A stretch of DNA of 64,000 nt from G963691835 sp963691835. GTDB lineage: Bacteria; Pseudomonadota; Alphaproteobacteria; Thalassobaculales; Thalassobaculaceae. Within the stretch, counting starts at the first letter, position 1. Each line of letters begins with the position of its first letter. The position numbers were made by a program, and so were the translations under genes. Under the pieces are notes generated by a model. It ran no database searches and was not told the DNA's origin. It saw only the letters and a list, made by a program, of their open reading frames with translations. The DNA is taken from NCBI GenBank assembly GCA_963691835.1, contig OY829383.1, forward strand, positions 2,232,001 through 2,296,000. The letters run 5' to 3'. Shown piece by piece: positions 51,905-61,434 of the stretch.

Positions 51905-52570
51905 CTAGTAACGTGTGAGCCTGTCGAGCGCCTCGTTCAATTGGGTCATTCGCGTATGATCGCCGAGCGGGCTGTCGGGATGATAGACCATTGCAAGTTT
52001 CCGGAACCGGCTGCGAATGGCTCTTTCGTCTGGAACGGCAACTGGAGAAAATCCAAGTATATGAAGGGCTTCGCTTCTTGAATTAATCCCGTTCGGGAGC
52101 GGATCGAATGCGATGTCGTCGACGATCCGCCGGAACGTTTCAAGCTCTTCGGACATGCGATGCACGTCCCTTTCCAGTCTTTTTTTGCCCTCCCGATCCC
52201 CTGTCGTCTCGACTGCGATGCTGCTGTCGCCGGCGGACATTTCGAGAGCGAGCCCAAGAGCCCGCCTGATGGTCGAAACGCTGTGTCCTGCTGGCAATCG
52301 TAACTGCAAACGCGGTTTCCTTTTTAGAATCCGTCCTTTTGACGGCCCCGATTGAAGCACTACGGAGTCCCGGTCATCGGGTGCCGGCCCGCCAGGGTCC
52401 GATGCCGCTGAAATGACCTCAATCGGAACCAGGAGAATGATGGCCCTCGCGAGATCTGCTGCACTCGCACCACGGGAATCAGCGAGGGCTGCGACACGAT
52501 CTCTGAAAGTGGTTGAACAGGGCACCACATAGGATTGCCCCATGTTTGAACTATTTGATTCTTCGACCAT
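51905..52570 (-). CDS. J-domain (DnaJ-like) protein with novel N-terminal region
   Basis: About 221 residues. The last 60 form a J domain: EALHILGFSPVAVPDERAIR, SRFRKLAMVYHPDSPLGDH with the HPD tripeptide that stimulates DnaK, and RMTQLNEALDRL. The N-terminal part has a short helix (RDRVAALADSRGASAADLAR), a basic KRKPRLQLRLPAGH stretch and a coiled coil. J-domain placement at the C-terminus is typical of small alphaproteobacterial J proteins of unknown client. Start could be ATG 52570 or 52543. Confidence 0.8.
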   Translation of the reverse strand: MVEESNSSNMGQSYVVPCSTTFRDRVAALADSRGASAADLARAIILLVPIEVISAASDPGGPAPDDRDSVVLQSGPSKGRILKRKPRLQLRLPAGHSVSTIRRALGLALEMSAGDSSIAVETTGDREGKKRLERDVHRMSEELETFRRIVDDIAFDPLPNGINSRSEALHILGFSPVAVPDERAIRSRFRKLAMVYHPDSPLGDHTRMTQLNEALDRLTRY

Positions 52571-52853
52571 TCTTCGATCTGTGCAGGCAAGTCGATGGAG
52601 GCTGTCTCTGCAAATTCCCGATGTGATGCACACGTTTTAGAAGTGTTTGCGCCTCTCCGGGAGGTTTTGCTGAATCGGCGGGAGCTGTGAAACCAACATT
52701 TCGGTTACAGTGTCTCAATCCATTCCGGTTGTCCACTGAATTGGGTGCAGCAATCGGCTCAAGTTGCCTCCGGGGGCGCGGCGTTCCGTCTCGGGCCCGC
52801 CTGATTGGTCGATTGCGCTGGTCAGGCGGAAGCGTCGTGATTATATCGACGTT

Positions 52854-53054
52854 ATGGATGTGTTCGTAATCGTGTTGTTGGTCCTGGCGGTCGTCCTGAC
52901 CGTTGGTGCCCTTGTCGGAGGTCTCGTCGTCATGGCTGTCGGCGGGGAAGTCAATGCACGTTGGTCAAACAAGTTCATGCGGTACCGTGTCTTGTTCCAA
53001 GGTATTGCTATCGCATTGTTTCTTCTGGCTCTTTCCCTGACGGGACGTGGCTGA
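52854..53054 (+). CDS. HIG1-like twin transmembrane protein
   Basis: A 66-residue protein with two membrane helices (FVIVLLVLAVVLTVGALVGG and YRVLFQGIAIALFLLALSLT) joined by an EVNARWSNKFMR loop. The R-x-N-x-x-M-R-x-R-V-x-x-Q pattern matches the bacterial HIG1/twin-transmembrane family related to respiratory supercomplex factors. It commonly precedes a cobalamin adenosyltransferase gene in alphaproteobacteria, as here (66-base gap). Confidence 0.8.
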   Translation: MDVFVIVLLVLAVVLTVGALVGGLVVMAVGGEVNARWSNKFMRYRVLFQGIAIALFLLALSLTGRG

Positions 53055-53120
53055 CCGATCCGGACGGCGTGAGCCCGGGTCCATTCTTCCTGAGGTATCC
53101 AAAGAAGGCGGAGACGCGCT

Positions 53121-53699
53121 GTGGTCAAATTGACCCGTATCTACACGCGTGGCGGCGACAAGGGTGAGACGTCGTTGGGCGATGGCTCCCGCGTGCCGAA
53201 ACACTCCGCGCGGCCAGCGGCCTATGGGACGGTGGATGAGGCGAACGCGGTTATCGGAATCGCCCGGTTGACGGCTGCCGCTGATGGCGGGGCGGCAACG
53301 GATGCCATGCTCAGCCGTATACAGAACGATCTCTTCGACCTCGGTGCGGATCTCTGCACGCCGCATCAGGAAGACCCGCAATATCCGCCGCTCCGGATTG
53401 TCTCGGAGCAGGTAGACCGCTTGGAGCGGGAGATCGACGAGATGAACGCGGAACTGGCCCCGCTCAACTCATTTATCCTCCCGGGCGGCTGTGCGACGGC
53501 CGCGCACCTCCACCTTGCGCGAACCGTCGTCAGGCGGGCGGAGCGGGAAATGACGGCTTTGGCGGAACAGGAGAGCATCAATCCGGATGCCATCCGCTAC
53601 GCCAACCGTCTGTCCGACCATCTCTTTGTGCTTGGCCGATACCTCAACGGCATGGGCAAGGACGATGTGCTTTGGGTGCCGGGCGGGAACAGGACGTAA
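53121..53699 (+). CDS. PduO-type cob(I)alamin adenosyltransferase
   Basis: A 192-residue ATP:corrinoid adenosyltransferase that makes the adenosyl form of vitamin B12. Family motifs are TRGGDKGETSLGDGSRVPK at the N-terminus (ATP-binding), AYGTVDEANAVIGIAR, IQNDLFDLGADLCTP, NSFILPGGCATAAHLHLART (with the catalytic Arg region VVRRAERE) and NRLSDHLFVLGRYLN. GTG 53121 is preceded by AAGGCGGAG. The 220 bases after it, before thrS, contain no gene or riboswitch I can recognise. Confidence 0.94.
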   Translation: MVKLTRIYTRGGDKGETSLGDGSRVPKHSARPAAYGTVDEANAVIGIARLTAAADGGAATDAMLSRIQNDLFDLGADLCTPHQEDPQYPPLRIVSEQVDRLEREIDEMNAELAPLNSFILPGGCATAAHLHLARTVVRRAEREMTALAEQESINPDAIRYANRLSDHLFVLGRYLNGMGKDDVLWVPGGNRT

Positions 53700-53919
53700 G
53701 AGCCGGAGCGGGGCTTGCCCTGATCCCGGCAGCCTTGTAGAACCTCACCCATCAAGAACGGTCTTGGACGATCCGATGATCTTCGGAGCATACGTGACTA
53801 GGTAGCCGCTTCGGCTTTGCCGGGGCCGGGGCGGCATCAACGGTTCGGGCGCCGCAGGCGCGCTCGTGAACGGCCTCGTCGCATCTCGCTCAAGCCACGT
53901 TCTCAAGGAAACAATTCCC

Positions 53920-55833
53920 ATGCCTTCCATTACACTTCCCGACGGCTCTGTCCGCGGGTTCGACGAGCCCGTGTCCGGGGCGGAACTCGCCGCGTCCATC
54001 GGCCCTGGCCTCGCCAAGGCGGCAATCGCCTGGGAAATCGACGGCGAACTCCGTGATCTGTCCCACCGCACGCCGGACGACGCTTCCGTGCGGATCATCA
54101 CGAAGAAAGATCCCGAGGCCCTGGAGCTGATCCGCCACGACTGCGCGCACATCATGGCGGAAGCGGTGTTGGAGCTCTATCCGGAGACGCAAGTCACGAT
54201 CGGGCCGGCCATCGAGAACGGCTTCTACTACGACTTCTACCGGGAAGAGCGGTTCACGCCGGAGGACCTTGAGAAGATCGAGGCCCGAATGCACGACATC
54301 GTCGACCGGGGCGAAGGCATCAGCCGGGAAGAGTGGTCCCGCAATGATGCGGTGCTGCACTACAAAAAGACGCATGAGCCGTTCAAGGTTGAGCTGACGG
54401 AAGCGATTCCCGAGGGCGAGACGATCAGCTTCTACCGCCAGGGTGGATTTCTCGACCTTTGCCGCGGCCCTCACATGCCGTCGACGAAGTATGCGGGGCA
54501 TGCGTTCAAGCTGATGTCGCTCGCGGGCGCCTACTGGCGTGGTGACAGCAACAGGCCACAGCTTCAGCGGATCTACGGCACGGCCTGGGCGGACGAGAAA
54601 CAGCTCAAGGCCCATCTCCACATGCTGGAGGAGGCGGAGAAACGGGATCATCGCCGCCTTGGCCGGGAACTTGGCCTCTTCCACCTCCAGGAAGAGGCGG
54701 TCGGCAGTGTTTTCTGGCATCCGCATGGCTGGACACTCTATCGGGAGATCGAGGAGTACATCCGCCGCCGTCTCGCGGCCGCGGGGTACGAGGAGATCAA
54801 AACGCCTCAGCTTGTCGACCGGATGCTCTGGGAGGCCTCGGGCCACTGGGACAAGTTCCGGGAGAACATGTTCACGGCGAACACGGACGATGAGCGGATC
54901 CTGGCGCTCAAGCCCATGAACTGCCCCGGGCATGTGCAGGTCTTCAAACAGGGCCTCAAGAGCTACCGGGATCTGCCGTTGCGGTATTCGGAGTTCGGCG
55001 CGTGCCACCGGAATGAGCCGTCAGGCTCCCTTCACGGGATCATGCGGGTCCGGGCCTTCACACAGGACGACGCCCATATCTTCTGCCGGGAAGATCAGAT
55101 CACGGAGGAGAGCATCGCGTTCTGTGATCTCCTGCGCTCTGTTTACAAAGACTTCGGTTTCGAGACGATCCGCGTGAAGTTCTCCGACAGGCCGGAGGTT
55201 CGCGCCGGTGATGACGCGGTCTGGGACCGGGCCGAAGAAGCCCTTCGGGAAGGCGTCGAGGCGGCAGGCATCGAGTACTCCCTCAACCCGGGGGAGGGCG
55301 CGTTCTATGGTCCGAAGCTGGAGTTCGTGCTGACCGATGCGATCGGCCGGGACTGGCAATGCGGCACGCTTCAGGCGGACTTCGTGCTTCCGGAACGTCT
55401 GGACGCCTCCTATATCGGGGAGGACAGCCAGCGGCATCGGCCCGTCATGCTTCACCGGGCCATTCTCGGCTCGATGGAGCGATGGATCGGCATCTTGATC
55501 GAGCAGTTCTCGGGACGTTTTCCGCTCTGGCTCAGCCCTCAACAGGTCGTCGTCGCGACAATCACCAACGAGGCCGACGACTATGCTCGCGACGTTGTCT
55601 CAGCCTGCAAGGCACTGGGGCTCCGGGCAGCCATGGACCTTCGGAACGAGAAGATTAACTACAAGATCCGGGAGCACTCTGAAGCGAAGATCCCGGCGAT
55701 CCTTGTTGTTGGCCGCCGGGAGGCGGAAGAGCGGACGGTGGCACTCCGGCGCTTGGGCGGTAAGGCTCAAGAAGTCCTTGCGCTGGACGAGGCCATTCAT
55801 AGACTAAAGGACGAGGCGCAACCGCCCGCATAG
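53920..55833 (+). CDS. thrS: Threonine--tRNA ligase
   Basis: A 637-residue class II synthetase. Order: TGS domain (MPSITLPDGSVRGFDEPVSG), the editing/SAD domain with RHDCAHIMAEAVLELYPE and ENGFYYDFY, the catalytic core with ALKPMNCPGHVQVFKQGLKS, RYSEFGACHRNEPSGSLHGI (motif 2), RAFTQDDAHIFC and MLHRAILGSMERWIGILIEQ (motif 3), and the anticodon-binding domain at the end. Zinc ligands Cys and His of the core are visible in NCPGH and DDAHIF. Length is standard. infC follows 60 bases downstream. Confidence 0.97.
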   Translation: MPSITLPDGSVRGFDEPVSGAELAASIGPGLAKAAIAWEIDGELRDLSHRTPDDASVRIITKKDPEALELIRHDCAHIMAEAVLELYPETQVTIGPAIENGFYYDFYREERFTPEDLEKIEARMHDIVDRGEGISREEWSRNDAVLHYKKTHEPFKVELTEAIPEGETISFYRQGGFLDLCRGPHMPSTKYAGHAFKLMSLAGAYWRGDSNRPQLQRIYGTAWADEKQLKAHLHMLEEAEKRDHRRLGRELGLFHLQEEAVGSVFWHPHGWTLYREIEEYIRRRLAAAGYEEIKTPQLVDRMLWEASGHWDKFRENMFTANTDDERILALKPMNCPGHVQVFKQGLKSYRDLPLRYSEFGACHRNEPSGSLHGIMRVRAFTQDDAHIFCREDQITEESIAFCDLLRSVYKDFGFETIRVKFSDRPEVRAGDDAVWDRAEEALREGVEAAGIEYSLNPGEGAFYGPKLEFVLTDAIGRDWQCGTLQADFVLPERLDASYIGEDSQRHRPVMLHRAILGSMERWIGILIEQFSGRFPLWLSPQQVVVATITNEADDYARDVVSACKALGLRAAMDLRNEKINYKIREHSEAKIPAILVVGRREAEERTVALRRLGGKAQEVLALDEAIHRLKDEAQPPA

Positions 55834-55893
55834 GAAACGACTGAGGCGTCGACCGCGTGTGGTGCGCAAATTGAACAAACGAAGGAGAGACTG

Positions 55894-56430
55894 ATAGCCA
55901 GACCCCCATTCAATCAGCCGCCGACCAAGGATGGTCCGCGGGTGAACCGTGACATTTGGGCGGATGAGGTGCGATGCATCGGCGCGGAAGGCGAGATGCT
56001 GGGCGTCATGCATCCGCGTGAAGCCATGCGCCTGGCCGAAGAAGCCGGGCTGGATCTCGTTGAAATTTCCCCTCATGCCGAGCCGCCGGTCTGCAAGATT
56101 CTCGATTACGGCAAGCTGAAATACGAGAACCAGAAAAAGAAGAACGAAGCTCGGAAGAAGCAGAAGATCATCGAGATCAAGGAGATCAAGCTGCGTCCGA
56201 ACATCGATGAGCACGACTACCAGGTGAAGATGCGGAGCGTGACCAAGTTCCTCGGAGAAGGGGACAAGGTGAAGGTCACCATGCGGTTCCGCGGGCGGGA
56301 GATGGCGCACCAGGATCTCGGTATGAACGTGCTGAACCGCGTTCGCGAGGATATGGATGAGATCGCCAAGATCGAAGCGCATCCCAAGCTCGAAGGCCGC
56401 CAGATGATCATGGTGATGGCGCCGAAGTAA
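55894..56430 (+). CDS. infC: Translation initiation factor IF-3, non-canonical AUA start
   Basis: A 178-residue IF-3. Seen: FNQPPTKDGPRVNRDIWADE, EAGLDLVEISPHAEPPVCKI, LDYGKLKYENQKKKNEARKK (basic linker), EIKLRPNIDEHDYQVKMRSV and VTMRFRGREMAHQDLGMNVL. The family's usual N-terminus (IARRPFNQPP-like; here IARPPFNQPPTKDGPR) begins at ATA 55894, 6 bases after GGAG; ATG, GTG or TTG starts upstream in frame are lacking, and starting at GTG 55942 would remove conserved residues. IF-3 rejects non-canonical starts, so an AUA start gives feedback on its own synthesis, as with AUU in E. coli. A CTG at 55891 is less well spaced. Confidence 0.93.
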   Translation: MARPPFNQPPTKDGPRVNRDIWADEVRCIGAEGEMLGVMHPREAMRLAEEAGLDLVEISPHAEPPVCKILDYGKLKYENQKKKNEARKKQKIIEIKEIKLRPNIDEHDYQVKMRSVTKFLGEGDKVKVTMRFRGREMAHQDLGMNVLNRVREDMDEIAKIEAHPKLEGRQMIMVMAPK

Positions 56431-56454
56431 GCGCTGCCAGCATCGGCTTTAGTG

Positions 56455-56493
56455 AAACCCGGCCTGGAGCCTTCCAAGCCGGGTTTTGTTTTT
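56455..56493 (+). terminator. Rho-independent terminator after infC
   Basis: AAACCCGGC (56455-56463) pairs with GCCGGGTTT (56478-56486), followed by TGTTTTT. It lies 24 bases past the infC stop, ending the thrS-infC unit without rpmI or rplT. Confidence 0.85.
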
Positions 56494-56548
56494 CCACGAC
56501 CCGCGTCCAATGGCTGAATAGCCGCCATCGTCGCGCCGGGATCGTACG

Positions 56549-56986
56549 CTACTGGTAGTTTTGCCGCCGTTGTTGCTGGTAACTCTCCTGCGCACGTCTG
56601 GATTCCTGGATCTCATACTGTACATCGCAGTTGCGTTGGATGGCGGCTTGCTCCAACGCGTTGAACTCACCTTTCATCTGGGACAATTGATACGTTCCCT
56701 CATCATCCCCATCGATGAAAAACAGGGCGGGCCAGAAGAGTACCGCTCCAACCGCGGTCACTGCGGCATCTCCGTCGGCGTTGTCGTCCTGGCGTCGCAT
56801 TCCCTGTATCAGTCGACCATTCAACGCGGTCAGTTCGGCCTTTATTTGGTTGCATGTGTAGTTCTGATACTGAATTGGCGAAACTGACGCTGCCGCAACC
56901 TGGTTGGATGACTTCGCGCATCCACCGACAAGCAACGCGCTCGCCGCACAGAGTACGAAGTAGATTTTTTTCGGTCCCATGCTCAT
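56549..56986 (-). CDS. Small lipoprotein, function unknown
   Basis: A 145-residue protein. A signal peptide (IYFVLCAASALLVGGC) ends in lipobox LVGGC. The mature part has CNQIKAELTALNGRLIQGMR, a central hydrophobic stretch (AAVTAVGAVLFWPALFFIDG) and a Gln/Arg-rich C-terminal helix (ESRRAQESYQQQRRQNYQ). It resembles small outer-membrane lipoproteins with a glycine-zipper-like region but I cannot name a family with confidence. Start at ATG 56986 or 56980. Convergent with infC. Confidence 0.78.
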   Translation of the reverse strand: MSMGPKKIYFVLCAASALLVGGCAKSSNQVAAASVSPIQYQNYTCNQIKAELTALNGRLIQGMRRQDDNADGDAAVTAVGAVLFWPALFFIDGDDEGTYQLSQMKGEFNALEQAAIQRNCDVQYEIQESRRAQESYQQQRRQNYQ

Positions 56987-57411
56987 CCCCGACTGTAAAA
57001 GTGTGATGCGCACATTATTTCGTGATAAAATTGTATATCAACCGGAAAATTGTATGTAAAACAGTAAGTTATAGGTTCCTGTAAAGAACTGTTGCGATGA
57101 GACTGGAGATCCCGATTTCGATCCGAGTTCCGGGGATCTGCAACTTCGCGCAAGGAATACGGACCGTGATCCTCAAGTTGGATTGGGGATGTCTGATGCC
57201 ATCGGTGCAATTGATAACTTGATCAAGAAATTAGTCTGCCGCGCGAACCCAAGCGGCTCAGATCCCGATGGCGACTATCGCCATGGTTCGTGTCGACTTT
57301 GTCCTGCTTCGCGTGACGTGTCGGTCGCTGCCGCCGATGATGGATAAGGGACATGTGCGGCAATCGCCGTCATGGTGCTTGACGACGCCTCTCGTTATCT
57401 CCATTTTCTCC

Positions 57412-57471
57412 AAAAGCGACGACCGGATGGCCGGGTCCAACGGATCCGCAACCATCCGGTCGAAGCTTTTT
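57412..57471. terminator. Long symmetrical hairpin with A-tract and T-tract, far from any gene end
   Basis: AAAAGC (57412-57417) pairs with GCTTTT (57465-57470); GACCGGATGG (57421-57430) pairs perfectly with CCATCCGGTC (57452-57461); inside these CGGGTCC and GGATCCG pair with one G-T and a three-base AAC loop. A5-like and T5 flanks make it look like a bidirectional intrinsic terminator, yet the 658-base gap 56987-57644 has no clear gene. It could end an unrecognised small RNA or attenuate speD. Confidence 0.6.
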
Positions 57472-57644
57472 ACGGAACTCGAGGATTCAACGGCGAGTCT
57501 GGCATGACGCCGGCGGTTGGGTTCGGAAGGGACGGACGAGAGCAAGAGAGAACGAGTTAGCGCCGGAACATTCCGCCCAACGGGTGATCGGTAAGCGGGA
57601 TGCTAGGCGGTAGCTGGGACACATCTACTGGTTTGGAGGGTGTG

Positions 57645-58162
57645 ATGGACAACATCGCCTTCGCTGAATTGGGGATTGTCTCGGAGACCCCGAGCAGAAC
57701 CAATACCGAGCACACGACGGACGACCGGGATACGGCCAACGTCGTTCAACTTGCGTCGGCAACGCCGACCGAGGATCAGAGCGGAAGTGAACAGCCGCTC
57801 GATCATTTCATTACTGAAGACGGCATGACCTTCGCGGGCCGGCATCTGATTGTCGATCTGTGGGGGGCGGAGAAACTCGACGATATCGCGCATATCGAAG
57901 AGACTCTGAAAGAAGCCGTCGAGGTCGCGGGTGCAACGTTGTTGCACATTCACCTGCACCACTTCTCACCGACCGGCGTGTCGGGTGTGGCTGTGTTGGC
58001 GGAATCCCATATTTCGATCCACACATGGCCGGAGAAGGGCTATGCGGCGCTGGACATCTTCATGTGCGGTGACGCGGTGCCGGGCCGGGCGATTCCGGTT
58101 CTGAAACGCGCCTTCTCTCCCGATCAGGTTCAGCTTGGCGACTTCAAGCGGGGCATGACGGG

Positions 58163-58166
<4 letters not shown>
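57645..58166 (+). CDS. speD: S-adenosylmethionine decarboxylase proenzyme
   Basis: A 173-residue class 1B AdoMet decarboxylase, the pyruvoyl enzyme that supplies decarboxylated AdoMet for spermidine synthesis. The self-cleavage site is in LAESHISIHTWPEKGYAALD, where the Ser after Glu becomes pyruvoyl; other core motifs are FAGRHLIVDLWGAEKL and AALDIFMCGDAVPGRAIPVL. About 55 polar residues precede the core (the usual length of this class is about 120-130). ATG 57645 follows GGAGGG. The stop overlaps the speE ATG (ATGA). Confidence 0.94.
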
Positions 58167-59011
<845 letters not shown>

Positions 59012-59029
59012 CGTCGGATTGAGAGCCGA

Positions 59030-59062
59030 CCCGGCTTGTTTCGCTTCAGGAACGAAGCCGGG
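59030..59062. terminator. Inverted repeat between convergent speE and decarboxylase genes
   Basis: CCCGGCTT (59030-59037) pairs perfectly with AAGCCGGG (59055-59062) around a 17-base loop with further partial pairing. It lies where two convergent genes meet, fitting a shared terminator, but there is no T-run on either strand. Confidence 0.5.
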
Positions 59063-59080
59063 CGGGCCTGAGGCTCCAGC

Positions 59081-60442
59081 TTAGGACACGGCAGCCGTCG
59101 CCTCTGCCGCCGACTCAATCGCTGCATCCAGATGGTGTTCGGTGGTGCCGGCGTTCAGCAGCACGGCCCGCATCACCGACTCTTCCCGCCAGCGGGAAAC
59201 GCTGAACCATACCTGCCCCCGGCGGGTCATCTCCGACTGAACCGCCAACAGTCTCCGCCCCTCCGTGTCGGGCGGACCGGCTCGGAAAACCTGGAGATTT
59301 AGGTCCGGGTCGTGGACTGGCTCAAACGCCGGGTGCGCCCCCAGCAAGCCATGAAAACGGCGGGTGATGTCGATCGCATCATCGACCAATGTTCCCATTC
59401 GTTTCGAACCCAGAACGGTGAGAAGGACCCATAGTGTGATGGCGTCCGCCCGGCGGGAACCTTGGAGGCCCCACGTGCCCCGGTGTGGTGCATCGCCTTG
59501 GGAATACGGCATCCGGACCCCCAGCCGGGCGTCGAAATCCTGAAGTCCGGGGAACAGGGTGACTGCCGAGACCCGGGGCACGTACAGCCACTTCTGTGGT
59601 CCGAGAGAGATTGAGTCCGCTCGCTCAATACCGCCGAGGAACGCTCTATGCTTGGTGGAGTACGCCAGTGCGGCACCATAGACCGCATCCACATGGAACC
59701 AAGCCCCACCCGTCTTTGCGATGGCCCCGATCTCGTCGATGGCGTCGACCCCGCCGGTCACGGTGGTGCCAAGGACGGCGACAACGATGCGGGGGCCGTC
59801 ATTGGTGGTCCCAGCCATCGCATCCCTGAGCGCGTCCGGATCCATCCGGCCGCCGTCGTCACACGGGATCTTGATAAGCGCCGAGGCAGGAATACCGAGG
59901 ATGCTTGCCGCTTTCGTGACGGATGTATGGACGGTCTCCGGCATGAAGATCCTGACCGCGGATCGATCACCAACGGCCGCATATCCGCCGACCGCCGCGA
60001 ACAGGCCGGTAAGGTTCGCAATGGATCCGCCACTGGCAAAGATTCCGGGGGTGTCTGCTGCGAGCCCAAGGCGGCTCGCCAACTCTTCGATCATCGCCTC
60101 TTCGATGCGGCTCGCAAACGGCGACAACTCCCGGAACAGCATGTTGCCGTTGGCTCCGGACACCACTGCATCGGTCAGAGCGGCGATCGGATGGGCGGCG
60201 GTGTCCATGTGACCCATCATCCAGGGGGAAGCCAATGCGGTGGCGTTCTCCGCAACAGCGGACCAAAGCTCTCCAACCCGGCCGGTGCCGATACCGATCT
60301 CCGGAATGCTTAAACTGGCCGGGCCTCCGCCGGTCGGCATCGGATTGGCCCGGCGGTAGATGGCGTCCAGCGTCGCCGACAAGGCCTCGTACACGCCGTC
60401 GGGCGGTGTGTAGAATGAATCCAAACCAGGATCGTCGTGCAT
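59081..60442 (-). CDS. PLP-dependent group II decarboxylase (aromatic/glutamate decarboxylase-like)
   Basis: A 453-residue PLP enzyme of the DDC/GAD/HDC group. Seen: GHMDTAAHPIAALTDAVVSG, FASGGSIANLTGLFAAVGG, IFMPETVHTSVTKAASILGI, GTTVTGGVDAIDEIGAIA, WFHVDAVYGAALAYS (PLP-phosphate and Asp contacts) and ADSISLGPQKWLYVPRVSAV, where the Lys binds PLP. The amino-acid substrate (aromatic, glutamate, aspartate or diaminobutyrate-type) cannot be chosen from sequence. It is next to speDE but convergent, so a link to polyamines is only suggestive. Confidence 0.9.
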   Translation of the reverse strand: MHDDPGLDSFYTPPDGVYEALSATLDAIYRRANPMPTGGGPASLSIPEIGIGTGRVGELWSAVAENATALASPWMMGHMDTAAHPIAALTDAVVSGANGNMLFRELSPFASRIEEAMIEELASRLGLAADTPGIFASGGSIANLTGLFAAVGGYAAVGDRSAVRIFMPETVHTSVTKAASILGIPASALIKIPCDDGGRMDPDALRDAMAGTTNDGPRIVVAVLGTTVTGGVDAIDEIGAIAKTGGAWFHVDAVYGAALAYSTKHRAFLGGIERADSISLGPQKWLYVPRVSAVTLFPGLQDFDARLGVRMPYSQGDAPHRGTWGLQGSRRADAITLWVLLTVLGSKRMGTLVDDAIDITRRFHGLLGAHPAFEPVHDPDLNLQVFRAGPPDTEGRRLLAVQSEMTRRGQVWFSVSRWREESVMRAVLLNAGTTEHHLDAAIESAAEATAAVS

Positions 60443-60537
60443 TCTGCGCTCCAGGCCGCGAGGGTGGCTGAGGGATTGCCGGTTGAATGCCGTGGGCACT
60501 TCCGCCCGTTCGGCGATGGAATGATGGAAAGGGAGTT

Positions 60538-61104
60538 ATGCCCGCACCCTTGCTGGACAAGGAAGAGCTTCTGAGCCGCGTTTTGGCTGTGTTTCGTGCG
60601 CATGGCTACGATGGCGCGAGCCTGGCACGGCTTCAGGAGGCGACTGGCCTCGGGCGGGGGAGCCTCTACCATCATTTTCCCGGTGGAAAGGAGGAGATGG
60701 CAGACCTGGTGCTCGCGGACGTCGCGGCCTATTTCGAAGCCGAGGTACTGGCTCCTTTGGCCGAAGACGGGCCCCTTTCAACGCGACTTGACCGGGTCGT
60801 GATGGCGTTCGACCAGTTCTACGAAGGCGGCGCCCAGGCCTGTCTGGTGGACGTCCTGACCATTGGAGATGCGCAACGGACTTTCGGTCCGAAAGCGGCA
60901 GCGCTGATGGACGCGCTCGCCGGGGCCATCAAAGACGCGCTTATCCGCGCCGGTCAGCCGGAGGAAGTGGCAACGGGCCTGGCTGAGGATGCGCTCATAC
61001 GGCTGGAGGGTGCCCTGGTCCTGGTCCGTGCCCGTTCGGATACCGGCGTTTTCTCCCGGACCCTCAAACGGGTCGCGGACGATCTAAACGCTGTTCCCGA
61101 TTGA
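60538..61104 (+). CDS. TetR/AcrR family transcriptional regulator
   Basis: A 188-residue repressor-type protein. The N-terminal helix-turn-helix is LLSRVLAVFRAHGYDGASLA, RLQEATGLGRGSLYHHFPGG, KEEMADLVLADVAAYF. The C-terminal ligand domain (ACLVDVLTIGDAQRTFGPKA) matches the group often called TetR_C/YcdC-like LmrA/YxaF. It diverges from the PLP decarboxylase gene (95-base gap), which may be its target; inducer unknown. Confidence 0.92.
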   Translation: MPAPLLDKEELLSRVLAVFRAHGYDGASLARLQEATGLGRGSLYHHFPGGKEEMADLVLADVAAYFEAEVLAPLAEDGPLSTRLDRVVMAFDQFYEGGAQACLVDVLTIGDAQRTFGPKAAALMDALAGAIKDALIRAGQPEEVATGLAEDALIRLEGALVLVRARSDTGVFSRTLKRVADDLNAVPD

Positions 61105-61125
61105 CGGAAACGCAGGGCCTGACGA

Positions 61126-61434
61126 TCACTCCGGGGCCAGCGTAACGGTAAGGCCGTCGAGAGCTTCGGTCATAACGACCTGACAGGACAGGCGCGAAGT
61201 CTCCTGGACCTCGAACGCGAGGTCGAGCATGTCCGTTTCCTCATCATCGGCCGCGGGCAACTTTGCCGCCCATGTCTCATCGACGTAGACATGGCATGTG
61301 GCGCATGCGCAAGAGCCGCCGCACTCCGCCTTTAGCGGCAGCCCGGCGTCCACGATGACTTCCATAACCCGCCAGCCTTTCTCGGCTTCGAGTTCGTGGC
61401 TCGCTCCGTCCCGATCGATGACGTTGAGCTTCAT
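61126..61434 (-). CDS. Adrenodoxin-type [2Fe-2S] ferredoxin
   Basis: A 102-residue ferredoxin. The cluster ligands appear in AECGGSCACATCHVYVDETW (C-x5-C-x2-C) and RLSCQVVM (fourth Cys). This is the adrenodoxin/putidaredoxin type that passes electrons to cytochromes P450 or Fe-S/heme biosynthesis enzymes. It overlaps the ferredoxin reductase gene by four bases (ATGA), giving an obvious electron-transfer pair. Confidence 0.95.
   Translation of the reverse strand: MKLNVIDRDGASHELEAEKGWRVMEVIVDAGLPLKAECGGSCACATCHVYVDETWAAKLPAADDEETDMLDLAFEVQETSRLSCQVVMTEALDGLTVTLAPE

Noticed and set aside
53700..53919. Leader before thrS as a T-box or other riboswitch
   Set aside because: No T-box or cobalamin riboswitch consensus could be seen, and T-boxes are not expected in alphaproteobacteria.
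57258..57545. A 95-codon open frame on the minus strand upstream of speD
   Set aside because: It contains the long symmetrical hairpin in its middle, shows no family resemblance, and other frames in the region are equally open.
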